From Beroe forskalii (lineage: Eukaryota; Ctenophora; Nuda; Beroida; Beroidae), in NCBI GenBank assembly GCA_011033025.1, contig WFMF01000266.1, positions 62,001-126,000 of the forward strand: a stretch of DNA of 64,000 nt, given 5' to 3'. Of the stretch, positions 1 through 12,010 are shown one piece after another. Under the pieces are notes generated by a model that saw nothing but the letters and a program-made list of their open reading frames with translations, was not told the DNA's origin and searched no databases. The first letter of the stretch is position 1. Every line of letters begins with the position of its first letter. A program made the translations under genes and the position numbers.

Positions 1-600
1 TGGGCTTCGAGAGAGTTACAATTTTGGCTACATTTGAAGAGTATTGGTATTGCTAGTTTTTGATGGTCAAATGTGGATAAAGTTGCTGACAATTTCCACG
101 GCATGGCACGCGCGCGCGGCGCGCGTGCATGCCATTCAATCCAGCCAGCAATGCAACGTACACCGTTTTGCATACGTGCTTTATTAGCTGTACGTCCTCA
201 TGCCAGCTGACTTTTTTCCCCAAACTTTTAACAGGTCCATCTCTCAAAATCACGTTGCAATGAAAGGTTTTTTGCTTCGTCTCTCCCAAATTCTCAAATT
301 TACATTAGATTAGGTAGTCCAAATTGAACTTTCAAAGTGATCTAATGATTATGTTCTTACATTTTGAACCTCCTCATTCACGTTTTTGAACAAGCAAGAG
401 ACAAGGATACGATATGGTTTCATACCAAATCAACAATTTTATCGAATATGTCTACAAAATATAAGTACATAAAAAACAGAAATCACAGAAAAAAATTAAA
501 TTAAGTTTCCATTTGGAATCTTTCAAGTTATTGATAGTTGAAGTCTTCTTATATTATCAAACGCAAGCACATGTAGATAAGTCCTTTAGTAAGAATAAAT
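1..600. other. Intergenic, no gene seen
   Basis: AT-rich sequence with no supported gene. The open frame at 53-289 on the minus strand has no recognisable domain and crosses a GC-rich near-palindrome at about 100-133 (alternating CG core), so I do not call it. Confidence 0.5.
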
Positions 601-1069
601 TGCATGCAAACTTTTGCCTCTAAGCATCGAGTTTGCAGTACATGAACATGACAAACTCTCAGTCTAAGCATTGAGTTTGCAGTACATGAACATAGCGAAC
701 TCTCAGTCTAAGCATTGAGTTTGCAGTACATGAACATTACAAACTCTCAGTCTAAGCATTGAGTTTGCAGTACATGAACATGGCGAACTCTCACAAACTC
801 TCAGTCTAAGCATTGAGTTTGCAGTACATGAACATGGCGAACTCTCAGTCTAAGCATTGAGTTTGCAGTACATGAACATGACAAACTCTCAGTCTAAGCA
901 TTGAGTTTGCAGTACATGAACATGGCGAACTCTCAGTCTAAGCATTGAGTTTGCAGTACATGAACATGGCGAACTCTCAGTCTAAGCATTGAGTTTGCAG
1001 TACATGAACATGGCGAACTCTCAGTCTAAGCATTGAGTTTGCAGTACATGAACATGGCGAACTCGTAGT
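601..1069. repeat. 44-bp minisatellite seeded by the 3' CDS end
   Basis: About ten copies of a 44-bp unit, starting near 617, 661, 705, 749, 803, 847, 891, 935, 979 and 1023; one junction carries an extra 10 bp. The unit nearest the gene is itself the last codons and stop of the adjoining minus-strand CDS, so the array lies immediately downstream of, and overlaps, the gene end. Units differ at a few positions only (for example catggcg, catgaca, catagcg), which points to recent expansion. The period is not a multiple of three, and each unit contains the stop, so it does not lengthen the protein. Confidence 0.93.
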
Positions 1070-2230
1070 TCCCTTCCTCGGCCATGGTCTGTACCTTCTC
1101 CTTCCAGTACGCCCAGCCCTCCTCGTTCACCAGGTTCTTCTCCATGCCTCGGTCTCCGTCCACGAGCTGCTCGGCCACCCTCGCCACTACCTCGTCCTCT
1201 GGTCCTGAGAAGTCGAAGCCAGCCAGGGTTTCCTGGAACTCCTCACTGGGGTGGTCTACCTTGCCCAGTGAGTAGTGGATACCGTACCCGTAGTCGTTGA
1301 AGTTTCCCTTGTTTTCCAAGTAGTCCCCGGAGGTGATGCCAGGGTACTTGATCTTCAGGGCCAGTATCTCCAGCTCCTGAGTGATGGGGAAATGGTTTGA
1401 AATTCGTAGAAATTTAGCTGGTTTAACCATGAGATTTCAATCAAAATTTCCGGCCTTATCAGATAAATCATGAGACCTTATCAGATAAATCATGGGTTTC
1501 AGATTATCATACCTGAGTGATGGTGTTGAGGTGGAGGTCTGAGACGCACGTGCACATCTCCCTGCTTGGAGGGTTGAGGAGGAGGGAGGAGTAGTGCACA
1601 CTGGCGTGTTGCCAAAGCTCAGCCATGTGGTACACATGGGACAGTTTCTCCAGGATAGAGAAGTTGGTTATGGAGTAGTGGGCATCGTCCATCTTGCGGA
1701 GGACCAAGTCGAGGTACCGGAGGGCAGGGGTGGAGAAGGAAGAGTCGAGTCCGGCGAGGGGGGCGTTGTACAGGACTCTCTCCTCACTGCCCAGATCCTT
1801 GTTAACGGTTGGTACTCCGTTGTCTTGTGTAACGTCTCTCTTAAAGTAGTACCGGATGTCTTCCAGGGTCAGGGAGTGGAGACGGTGGGCTACGTTCCTA
1901 GCGAAGTAGGGGGTGGCACCCCCAATCCTCAGGGTGTCTTGACATACTCCCCGGAGGAGATCTTCATGGAGCACTTCCACTGGACCTGGGGGATGTAATG
2001 TGGTAATTCTCGTGATAATTCAACCAATTAACAAGACATGCGGGGCTATAATAACCCTGAATTTCATGTTGCTGAAGTATCTGGTGAAATATCAAACGGC
2101 TACTGACTGCAAACTATTGTTTCTTTCTGTGAACATCTTAAAATGATAACCGACCGTCAGTAATATTTCAAGCAATAATACCTGTCAGACAAGTGCCCAC
2201 TAGCGCGAGGAGTAGAAATAGAGTTGCCAT
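1026..2230 (-). CDS. Secreted protein of unknown function, three coding exons
   Basis: Not recognised. Three exons join in frame: 2230-2182 (ATG, GT donor, phase 1), 1985-1513 (AG acceptor, GT donor, phase 0) and 1376-1026 (TAG stop), giving 290 residues. Exon 1 encodes a signal peptide, MATLFLLLALVGTCLT, so the product is probably secreted or lumenal. The mature part has few cysteines (GVCQD, EMCTCV, YCKLNA) and no transmembrane segment. The ends of exon 2 and the start of exon 3 share the same short plus-strand string (ctgagtgatgg), which could be a splice-site duplication. The CDS terminates inside a 44-bp minisatellite built from its own last codons. Exon structure is directly supported by splice sites and frame; function is unknown. 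Confidence 0.75.
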
Positions 2231-3327
2231 GGTTTATGACGGTGCAGGATAAGTCAGTATAGAAGCAGGAATTGGAAATAAAGCAGGGGACCCATGCTTT
2301 TATACGAAATATTCCGATGATATTTGACCCTTTTCCTTTTCTCGTCGATCTACTCATGGAGAGGATTCAAGAGAATTCAAGGGACCGCAAGTTATAATAT
2401 CACGTAGATTTGTCCTTCCTTTTCGTTCGAGTCCCAGGGCCTGCTTCCTCGGAATAAAAATATCAGAACTCTTAATATAGATCGCAAATAACATATCTTC
2501 GTGAATTTCAAATCCGAGCTACTCATTACTAAATTTCGTGTTTTGAATATCCAATCAGCGTACAGAAATAGCAGAATAATAGAGAACAGCCAATAGGGAA
2601 CCAGCATGAAGCAGTAGAGGGAAAAAGAGCGATTGGGTTATTGATGATTTACAATCCATTGAAAAGTTATCATATAATGCCATTGTCTCGTGAGAAAAAT
2701 AATGCTGCTAATCGCTGTGATTGTGAGATTGAAAGATTAATATCATTTTTACACAATGAAAAACTCTGCGTATGTGAAGAATGTTGAGAATTTCTTGAAA
2801 TTATTTTTAAAAGATTAATCTTCAAACTTGAATCACATCATAAGATCATAGGAATCAATCTCATTAATTTTTTACTGAAGCCCTTATATCTGCATGTGCC
2901 TTGAATAATGAACATAATCCATTGGGCAAGGTCCTACCAAATAATATGAGGCCCAATTTCTTCATGCTTCTAAATCATAATTTTTAGATCGATGCAATCA
3001 TCCCTGGAATGTCAAATATTAATCGCAGATCATATTGTTACTGTTGTAACGCTGATGTTCAATAATCTCTGTGGTCATGAGAAAAGGCATCAGGGCAAGT
3101 TGTAAACGATAATTCAAATAGTAATAACCCTGGTAGCTCTACAGTGCCCAGTTGACAGTACAATACCTAGTACCTAACCGCAATGTTTTTGGCTTACAAC
3201 AGCATGTAGAAATTATATCTCAAGTGGCTTGGCGTGCTTCATCGTCTATGGTCATCAAACCGAGCAAGAAAGTAAGAATCATAATTTATCCTTCTCTTGG
3301 AATTCCCTAATTTTAACATTGTCACCG
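2231..3327. other. Intergenic between two minus-strand genes
   Basis: Holds the 5' flank of the secreted-protein gene (just right of 2230) and the 3' flank of the Rab gene. The small open frames at 2157-2357 and 2392-2607 have no domain or splice support. Nothing else recognised. Confidence 0.5.
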
Positions 3328-4088
3328 TCAATTACAACATGAGGATGACGCCGTTACTTCGTTAGCGTTGCTGGTATCACTGGGGTCGACCACGTCACGG
3401 GGCGGGGTAGGCTTCGGTTTCGAGATTCCCAGCAGAATCTTCCCCAGTAGCTTCATACTTTTGTGTACTTGGTGACCGGTCTTGGCACTCACCTGCAGGT
3501 TTCGAAATGTAATAAAATAGGGGGCATGTTTAAATGATCTCTATTTTCTATTTCTAATTTTTCTACACAATGTAACATGTTTCACCATTACAAAGAGAAA
3601 TTCATTGAAATCCCAACTCTCCCTGTTTTTACCTGGTAGCAGTCGGTAGCGTGTATAGAATCCTTCAAAGATTCCAGGTCCATGTCGTCTATGCAGGATG
3701 AATGGGGGTTGTCTGGAGACACTATCAGATCGAACTTGTTAGCCAGTATGAGGGTGGGTATCTGCCCCAGCTTATTATCCACCTCTTCCTTCCACTGCTT
3801 TATCGAGTTAAAGGAGTTCTTATTAGTCAGATCGAACACAATAACACACGCACTGGCGTCCTTGTAGTAGCTCCTGGAGAGTTGTTTGGTGTGCTCCTGG
3901 CCGCATATGTCCCAGAACTGAATGCGGAGTGTACACTCGTCGTGGTGGATCACTTTCAGCAGGTAGTCCACCCCGATTGTCTTCTTGCAGTTCTCAACGT
4001 ACCGGTTGTTCACGTACCGGTTGAGGAGCGAGGATTTGCCCACGAAGTTGTCACCGATTACGATTACTTTGTACAGGTACTCCGCCAT
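3328..4088 (-). CDS. Rab small GTPase, Rab29/32/38 type
   Basis: A Rab GTPase that would cycle between GDP and GTP states on endosomal, lysosome-related or Golgi membranes. Two exons, 4088-3633 and 3492-3328, join at GT-AG sites in phase 0 to give 206 residues, the normal Rab size. Visible motifs: P-loop GDNFVGKS (12-19), KTIGVDY switch I (36-42), WDICGQE switch II (59-65), NKFDL guanine-specificity motif (117-121) and SAKTG (154-158). The tail ends in two cysteines followed by Asn (CCN), a likely geranylgeranylation site. The KTIGVDY-LKV string and the split before SAKTG fit the Rab29/32/38 branch; I cannot decide which member. Oddities: Cys in place of the usual Ala in WDxAGQE, and an 11-residue acidic/Ser insertion after NKFDL. 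Confidence 0.92.
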
Positions 4089-4648
4089 ATTCTTCGGACT
4101 GAGAGTTAGAGGGAATAGGGATGCACACGCAGTTTCTGTATCAAATTTGTAGGTAGCTAGAACGTTTTAATTGCTGATACAGTATGAGAGAAACCAAAAG
4201 TGCAACGAAAGAATGCGAATTAAAAAGGCAGTAGCGATTGATTTAACGAAGCAAAACCAAACGCAAAATTTCTAGTTCCTTCTCTCAAAGGTGTACAGTC
4301 TGAAGTCAGTACACACCGTATCAGGTTACACTTGTTCTCTTGATCTCCGGTTGCACTGAGCTTAGAACATCTGGCATTGGAGATGTGTAATGAGCCTACA
4401 GATTTATCCTTTTTAATTGTATACGAAATAGCAAGTGATTAAATCATACATAACATATTTTAACACTAGTGTCAGTGTATTCTGTGAAATGAAAATTTTC
4501 ATCACTATTCATTTTTACTAAATTAGTTAATTCTAAATTCAATCTTGGTTTTACTCTTGAAACCATACTTTGGTCGAAAGGGCAGTTTAATTTAAAACAA
4601 GGTCTCTACTCTCTTGAAGTTGAAATTGAATGAATTTGAAAATCAAGA
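4089..4648. other. 5' flank of the Rab gene
   Basis: Presumed promoter region of the Rab gene. No TATA box or other motif that I would assert. No gene seen. Confidence 0.45.
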
Positions 4649-4651
4649 TAA

Positions 4652-5106
4652 GGGATCGTTCACATATTACGTAATCAATTTTTGACTATTTTCAACCCCC
4701 CTCCCTCCCCCTCGTAGTCAATTTCTAACGTAATCAAAGCCCAACTCCCCTCTCTTGAAGAGAATATTACGTAATCATGGCTTAACCCCCCCCCCCCACC
4801 TAATTGAGTAGAAAATGAAGGAAATGGACAGCGCAAAAACTGTAATTATGTTTCACATTTGGAGAAAATGTATGAAAATATTGAGTTAAGTTTTGAAAAA
4901 ATGGTGCTTTTGAGTTGGTTTTCTGAAAATTTTGATATTATAATACCGAGAATTGGTGGCAAAAAATTTCAAAAATTGTGTCGAAAATAGGATAATTTTG
5001 ATTAAGTAATCAACCACCAAACCCCCTCTCTGTAATCAAACGTAATACTAATCATTTGAAAACACCCCCCTCCCCCTAGGTGATGACGTAATATGTGAAC
5101 GATCCC
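4652..5106. mobile_element. MITE with TAA target duplications (Harbinger-like)
   Basis: A 455-bp element with matching inverted ends (GGGATCGTTCACATATTACG at the left, its complement at the right), flanked on both sides by TAA (4649-4651 and 5107-5109). TAA/TTA 3-bp duplications are typical of PIF/Harbinger elements. The interior has strand-asymmetric C-rich tracts (near 4696-4712 and 4785-4797) and no coding capacity. A decayed partial copy sits at about 23040-23160. Confidence 0.75.
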
Positions 5107-5119
5107 TAATTCAAATTGG

Positions 5120-6550
5120 AATTGAACCAAATGACATTTGTCAGGCGTTGCCTGACCCCTCGCGCTACGGTGTACCAGAAGGATAAGTTATTGTACCTTT
5201 TTCTAAAAATAAAAAATAACTTATCCTTCTGGGACACGAGTGTGTCCCAGAAGGATAAGTTATTTTTAATTTTGAAAAAGAAAAATAACTTATCCTTCTG
5301 GGACACGAGTGTGTCCCAGAAGGATAAGTTATTTTTAATTTTGAAAAAGAAAAATAACTTATCCTTCTGGGACACGAGTGTGTCCCAGAAGGATAAGTTA
5401 TTTTTATTTTACAATGTAGGCATGTGTACTGTGTATGCGCACATCTTTCTTTGGGGAAGCATGAAGCTGCACTGCGCAGGCGAGTCTGGCAGAAGTGTCA
5501 TGCACGTTGGCACACTTGTCAGGCGTTGCCTGACCCCCTTGCTAAACACATATATCCCTGTCTGGCTCGAACGGCGCGCTTCCAATTCCGTAGGGAAGCG
5601 CGCGGTGTGTGCAAACACCTATGCGGGCTTAGGAACTGACCCCCCTACTTGCAGAGTCGTGTTCCTGAGCCCGCATAGGTGTGTGTACGCACGAGCCACA
5701 CAGGGATAAACATGTTTAGCAAGGGGGTCAGGCAACGCCTGACAAGTGTGCCACCGTGTATGACACTTCTGCCAAACTCGCCTGCAGTGCAAGTGCAGCT
5801 TCATGCTTCCCCAAAAGAAAGATGTGCACATACACAGTACACACGCCTACATATTGTAAAATAAAAATGACTTATACTTCTGGGACACATACGTGTCCCA
5901 GAAGGATAAGTTATTTTTCTTTTTCAAAATTAAAAATAACTTATCCTTCTGGGACACACTCGTGTCCCAGAAGGATAAGTTATTTTTCTTTTTCAAAATT
6001 AAAAATAACTTATCCTTCTGAGACACACTCGTGTCCCAGAAGGATAAGTTATTTTTCTTTTTCAAAATTAAAAATAACTTATCCTTCTGGGACACACTTG
6101 TGTCCCAGAAGGATAAGTTATTTTTTCTTTTTCAAAAATAAAAAATAACTTATCCTTCTGGGTTCCTAAGCCCGCATAGGTGTGTGTACGCGCGCGGCGC
6201 TTCCCTACGGGGAAGCGCGCCGCGCAACGCAGACAGGGATATACGTGTTTAGCAACCTTCTGGGACACACTCGTGTACCAGAAGGATAAGTTATTTTTGT
6301 CTTTTTCAAAAATAAAAAATAACTTATCCTTTTGGGACACACACGTGTACCAGAAGGATAAGTTATTTTTTATTTTTCAAAAATAAAAAATAACTTATCC
6401 TTTTGGGACACACACGTGTCCCAGAAGGATAAGTTATTTCTATTTTTTAAAAAAGGTACAATAACTTATCCTTCTGGTACACCGTACGCCCGCGCGCCAC
6501 AAAATGACATATGTTTGTTGTCTGACGTCGTCAGACCCATTTACCAGGTT
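5120..6550. repeat. Palindromic array of self-complementary hairpin units
   Basis: About 1.4 kb built from two alternating perfect stems: AAGGATAAGTTATTTTT paired across a short A/T loop, and CTGGGACAC paired across a 4-nt loop. Each repeat of about 70 bp therefore folds on itself. Three such units lie left (5170-5410) and about seven right (5860-6480) of a central palindrome (about 5410-5870) whose arms carry the hairpin GTCAGGCGTTGCCTGAC. The outer edges mirror each other too (tacggtgtaccag at both ends). Open frames reading KDKLF and NNLSFWDT on both strands are by-products of the repeat. No coding function is suggested. Confidence 0.85.
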
Positions 6551-6860
6551 GCCAGATGCAGACGTTGTCTGCTCCATATTTTTTTCAAAAAAATATGGGG
6601 CGCGCGCGCAAGGGGGCCTGGCAATTTACCAGGCACCTTGCCCTAACCAGGGCCCTGGTTACGCGGGGAACCAGGCACCTAAACAGGCGTTTAGGGAATG
6701 GAATGTTGATGCATTGTGACTTCACCTATTCACCTAACCAGGTACTAACGTACTCGTTTCTAGATGGATTTCACCCATCCCTAGCGCGCAACACTCGAAA
6801 CTTTGGAGGGTCGTGTTGCAGACACGCTGAGAAAAATGGCGCGCGGCGGAGGGTAGGGTA
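6551..6860. repeat. Cluster of short GC- and AT-rich hairpins
   Basis: Adjacent short inverted repeats: CAGACGTTGTCTG, a 25-bp stem-loop centred near 6590 (ccatattttttt and its complement), CCTGGCAATTTACCAGG, AACCAGGGCCCTGGTT and GATGGATTTCACCCATC. They directly continue the hairpin array to the left. 6861-7104 shows nothing further. Confidence 0.6.
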
Positions 6861-7104
6861 AAATCCTACTAACTCGTTTCATTCCTATTTTAAGGAGTGA
6901 AATTGAAACGACGGCGCGCGCAAAAGAGGGCTCTGGTCACAGTAACATTGTGACAATTTGACAATTTTACCTTAATTTCCTTTGATGAGGGTAAAATATA
7001 CGGCCGAAAACAATGTTTTCATAGCTCATTTAGATGGCTAACAAACTCGTGCATAGTTTTAAATAAGATAAGATACCTTTTAACATCAAGAACACTTGAA
7101 AAAC

Positions 7105-7246
7105 TCGACATTTTTGTGCATTTGGCCCGTCTAGAACACAAAACTATTCTAAAAGGGCCACTTTCGTTCTTTTGGAACACAGGCTGTTCTATAGGGGCCA
7201 ATTTGGCCCTTTTGGAACACATGTACTGTTTTAAAAGGGCCAAATG
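7105..7246. repeat. Three tandem hairpins with GGCCC ends
   Basis: Three consecutive stem-loops of about 40 bp, each running from a ttggcccttttggaacac-like left side to an aaaagggccaa right side (about 7120-7163, 7164-7202, 7203-7246). A further half unit, tttggccctttaagaacac, occurs at 10431, just beyond the LINE. The LINE may therefore have landed inside such an array. Confidence 0.6.
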
Positions 7247-10200
7247 AAAAGTAGATATGGAATAGGTATCATCGAAGCAACAAATGGACCAGTTGCTATT
7301 AAAGAAGTTTGTATGAATATAAATGTAGAAAACATTGAAAGGGAGAAGAAAAAGAAGAATGTTATTGTCAGCAATGTGCCAGAGCCAGCAACAAACCTGA
7401 ATGGTGAAGCAAGAAAGGCTAAAGACATGGAATACCTGTGTCATGAGTTAGATATGGACAGGAAAGAAATTGTAACATGTTTCCGGACTGGAAAATTGCA
7501 AAAAGACACCAATGACACAGTAAAACCCAGACCTATTGTTGTTGTTTTTAAGAATGAAGAGATAGCAAATTTTTGGCACAATGACAAGAGAGGATTTAAG
7601 TCTAATGCCCACTGGGTGAACCCAGACCTCTGCAGAGCTGATAGAGATGCTCAGTTTTTTTTCTGAGGCAAGAGCGAAGGAAGAGGCGACAATTGTTGGA
7701 AGAGAAAAGAGGAAAGAACAGGAAAGAAGCAATTAAGGGTTTTTACACAAATGCTAATGGACTGATGAATAAGCTTTCAGAGCTAAAATTATCATTGACT
7801 CTGAGAACATTGACATTGCATGCATTACAGAAACACATTTCACAAAAGAAATCCTGGATGCAGAGATTAATCTTCCTGGATTTACCGTTTACAGAGGTGA
7901 CAGAAATTTCAAACTGGACCGCACAATCAAGAAAGCCTCAGAAATAAGTGAAGGTGGTGGCTCAGTGATATATGTCAAAATCATATTGCAACAGTAGAGG
8001 AATCACATCATTCATCCCATGACTCAACTTCTGTTACCATACAAACTGAAATAGGAAATATTTTGATTGGGTGTTTCTATCGTTCATCTTCTCTAAATGA
8101 AGATCAAAACTCTGAATTTTAGATCACTTCCTTCAGAATGCTTCATGTAATGATCAAACTGAAAAAGATCTTGTTGGGATTTCAACTGTCCTGACATCTC
8201 TTGGCTGTCTGGCAATATCATTGGACCAAAGAACTCTACTGACAATAGCATCAAAGTACAACAGAAATTCGTTGAAGGAGTTCATGACACTGGGTTATCA
8301 TGGTTGATTACAAATGAAAAGACAAGGTGCAGAAAAGTGGGTGATTCAATCCAGGAAAGCACAATTGACCAAATCTTCTTATCTGAAGAATCTCTCTCCA
8401 ATGACTTTAAGATGTTCCCTCCTCTTGGTAAGAGCGACCATCTTTCAATGATAGTGGATCTGAATATCATAAAAATTGATCAGGTCCATTCAAGTGAAAC
8501 TGATGATGTCAGAAGGAATTGGTCAAAAATGGAGTATAATGACATATTAGAGCTCTCAAAGAGCATTGATTGGGCTTTTTCAAAAGAGCAAGAGTTCATG
8601 AATGTTGAAGAAATGTGGTCAGAAATCCACAGTAAATTGTTAAAGTTAATGATTCAATTCTAAATGTAATGATCACTCTGAGACAACAATCAAAGAAGTA
8701 CTCCTTGGTTAAATTCTCCCTGAAGCGTGCTATCAGATCAAAGAACAAATGTTGGGGATTTTCAATGAAAGCCCAACTATTGAAAATCTCAATACAGCAC
8801 TCATGAGACAGGGTGAAGTCGATGCAGTTGAATTGAAAGCTAAAGTTAAATATGAGAAACTTATAACAAATGATCTGAAGCACAATTCTAAGGCATTTTA
8901 TTCTTATCTACGTTCAAGAAGAAATGTCAAGTCAATTGTAACAGCACTGAAGAAAGCTGATGGATCAATGACATCAAATGACAAAGAAACTGCTGAATGT
9001 TTTGCAGATGGTTTTAGTTCTGTTTTTCACAAATGAACCATATGGTCCATTGCCTCAAACTTGTTATAAGACAGTTGATAAGACCATTTCTGATGTTAAC
9101 ATTTCAGAAGAGGAGTTTTAAATGAATTAAAGTCTTTAAACATATTCAAAAACTCTGGTCCTGACAACATACATCCTAAGTTGCTGAAAGCCCTTGCTGG
9201 AAACCCTGGTTTTGTCAGAGCCTTACATTGCTATATAACAATTGTATCCAATGAACAGAAAGGTTCCTCAGTTATGGAAAAGTTGCAAACATCATCAGTC
9301 TACACAAAGAAAGATGCCAAGACAGATCCTCTCAGCTACAGACCTGTATCCTTGACATTGCATCTATGTAAAGTTTATGAAATTTATTAGAAACCACATG
9401 TCTTAGAATTTGTCAGGATATTGAAATCACTGGTTTTGTTGAAAACAAATCTGTTTATCAAATTTATTAGAGACTGTTGATGCCATAATTGATCTTCTTG
9501 ACTCAGGATATCCTGTTGATTTGTTTTACTTTGATTTTTTGCAAGCTTTTGACACAGTCCCCATCACAGGCTTCATAAGTTGGAAAGTATGGCATCAAAA
9601 GACTCAACACTATCTTTTTAGAGGACTTCTAAGTGAACACGAACTTGCATTCTGTGTTAGGGGGAAACTATTCATCTTTTAGAAAAGTACTATCGAGTGC
9701 CTCAGGGCTCAGTCTTAGGTCCCTTGTTATTTATTCTATTAAAGATATATCAATAAAATGATTTTGATGACTTGGTTAAATTGTAAAATGCATAACCAAG
9801 AAACTGTTGGTGATCTTAAATCGCGAAAACTGGGAATCTTTGTGGCTTCTTAAGTTTAATAGAAATGCAAAGTCATGCATTTTGATTATAATAATAATCC
9901 CTTGAATGAATAAGAATAGATGAGATTGTTTTTAGATAGTGTGCAATCTGAGAAAGATTGTTGTGAATAATCCAACATTAATTTGGAATGCTAATAAAGT
10001 ATTTTGCCATGGAAACTGGTCAACTATTTAAAACAATGATAAGACCAAAGTTAGAGTATTGTGTCCAAATTTGGAACTGTTGCCATGGAAGCTGGTCAGC
10101 TATTTTGACTTGAAGATAGATTTACAAGATTAGTTGATGATATTGGACTTTACCATATAGTGACGTTTGAAGAAGCAATCTTACAACATTAGGTGAAAGG

Positions 10201-10430
10201 AGATTAAGAGGTGACCTAATTGAAACATATAAAATATTAAATGATAAAGTTCAATATGGTGGAAATATATTTAGACTTGGTATATTTAGACTTGGTAGGA
10301 CACCTTGGATATAAGGTGTGGAAACGAATGATGAAGTTTATTAGCTTATTTTAATAGAGTTAATCGAGTTACTTTATAGTAAAATCATTATATTATATTA
10401 TATTATATACCATATGACTATTTTCAATTT
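7247..10430 (+). mobile_element. Decayed non-LTR retrotransposon (LINE), CR1/Jockey-like
   Basis: A broken LINE on the plus strand. 7247-7666 reads an ORF1-like segment (NVIVSNVPE). From 7736 the frames show an apurinic endonuclease start (YTNANGLMNKLSELKL, then ACITETHF in another frame) and its end (GKSDHLSMIVDL near 8435-8465). Reverse-transcriptase pieces follow: NSGPDNIHPKLLKAL (about 9150-9195), LSYRPVSLT (about 9330), FLQAFDTVP (about 9535) and [15 protein letters not shown] (about 9690-9740). Many frameshifts and stops separate these, so the copy is dead. The 3' end is near an ATATT microsatellite at 10385-10410. Clade assignment is tentative. Confidence 0.8.
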
Positions 10431-11263
10431 GGCCCTTTAAGAACACCATAGTGATGGGATTCAAGTTAAGATTCCTTCTCCAGAGTCTGGATAGATCCAA
10501 ACAGAGCATAATGAGACCCTCAAAATGATTTGTGCTATGATGGCTAACACTGTGGCACATGCAATTGAAACTGTGTTGTGGGATTGGATGCTGCAGTCAC
10601 AGAATGGAATGTGTTAGTTTCAGGAATTTTATTTTTTCCCTCCCCATTGGCCTTTTTGTGAATACAAAAAGGCAAATGAGAGGGTTGGCAGAGATCGTGG
10701 TCTGGGAGGGTGAGAAATAGAATATGTGTATATCAGGTCCAGTTTTGCAATACAACTACTGTAATTTCTGGAGAGTGCCTGGATTGCTCCTTTATAATAT
10801 CAGTCGCGAAAATGTCCCTCCGTCCCTCCATCCCTCGGACGGTGTCCCCTTTTCACACAAATCTTCAAAATAAGGAATTTCTTAATTCATGGAGCTTTTG
10901 GTTGTCAAAAATTTTAATCTTATACGTTGACCAGGCCCATCTGTGCCACATGCTCGAACTACTCAATTATGATAACTTCTAAAATTAAAGGCTGTTGAAG
11001 AATTCGTGTCTTAAAAAGTTAAAATCTTAGGAATGAGTTGGGTGATGGATTGGAGGAAAAGGCTTCGGTTCTGTACTTAGTTAAGTACCAAACTGCATAG
11101 CTATTAGACTTTCTTCTGAATTCGACTTAGTTTGAAAAATTCTATGGTCGATGTGAAAGATGAATATTGCTTTTCGGAACAAGAGTCAGCATTGAAACAG
11201 AAAACAAAAGCATGGAATTTGAAAATCAGATAAAAAGTGATATCAACTTATGAGGCACCTGTA
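10431..11263. other. No gene seen
   Basis: Spacer between LINE and Copia element. It contains one clear hairpin (ggcctttttgtg / cacaaaaaggc type) near 10648-10672 and otherwise nothing I recognise. The frame at 10710-10982 has no domain. Confidence 0.45.
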
Positions 11264-11599
11264 ACGTTCGTCGGTCAATCGATTGGAATTGAGGAAAACA
11301 AGAAAATTGAGGAAAACAAGAAAATTTATTTTACACAAACAAAATAATTGGTCGATCGATCAACTTCATTTGATCGACTGATGTGTTTTGAATAGAAAAT
11401 GTTTGAGCTAGTAAGAAAACAACTAAATATTGATCATTTAAACACGATTCACTCACAATGAAACCAGTATCGTAATAGGAATAAAGCAGGTAATAAAGAA
11501 CACCACACAACTGATATTAGTAAGGCCCCACGGTAATACAATGAATTGACATTACCTGAGATAGTATATCAATTAGTAAATAGAAAACACATATTCACA
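11264..11599 (-). repeat. Probable 3' LTR of the Copia element
   Basis: Read on the minus strand this 336-bp stretch starts TGTGAATATGTG and ends AACGTTACA, the TG...CA ends of an LTR. It directly follows a polypurine tract (AAGAGGGGAGAT, plus-strand 11600-11611). It holds an AATAAA signal and a 21-bp internal tandem repeat near 11290-11330. I found no matching second LTR to the right of 16491, so the assignment rests on position and ends only. Confidence 0.6.
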
Positions 11600-12010
11600 A
11601 TCTCCCCTCTTTTACTCTAAAGTATAAAATAAAATATGTGGCAATTGAACCCTCAATAAAAACTAACAAATATAAAAGGTTGACTTCAATCTATATCAAA
11701 TAGTAAGACCACCAAGTATATGACAGACTTCGACAGTTATATTTAAAAATATGAATATGATTTCTCAAGGTAAATTAATAAATAAAAAATAAGAGGGTAT
11801 CTCACACAAAACAAATATATGCTAAATTTAAAAGTTTAAATAATTTATAAATTACTTTATTAGTTTATTGGAAGATGAATGAAAATATTACATTGCACTT
11901 AAATTTCAAATACATCAATTAATCACTTAATTGGTTATTACATGTGTTATCCTGAGAATTACACAAAAGTCATAGATATATAACCAGCTAATTTAGCATT
12001 GATAAAGTTA

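Noticed and set aside
601..1069. CRISPR-like regular repeat
   Set aside because: Units abut directly with no variable spacers, the host is eukaryotic, and the unit is the end of the adjacent CDS.
5106..6386. Several open frames with repeated KDKLF / NNLSFWDT peptides on both strands
   Set aside because: They are translations of a self-complementary hairpin repeat; the same peptide appears on both strands because the DNA is palindromic.
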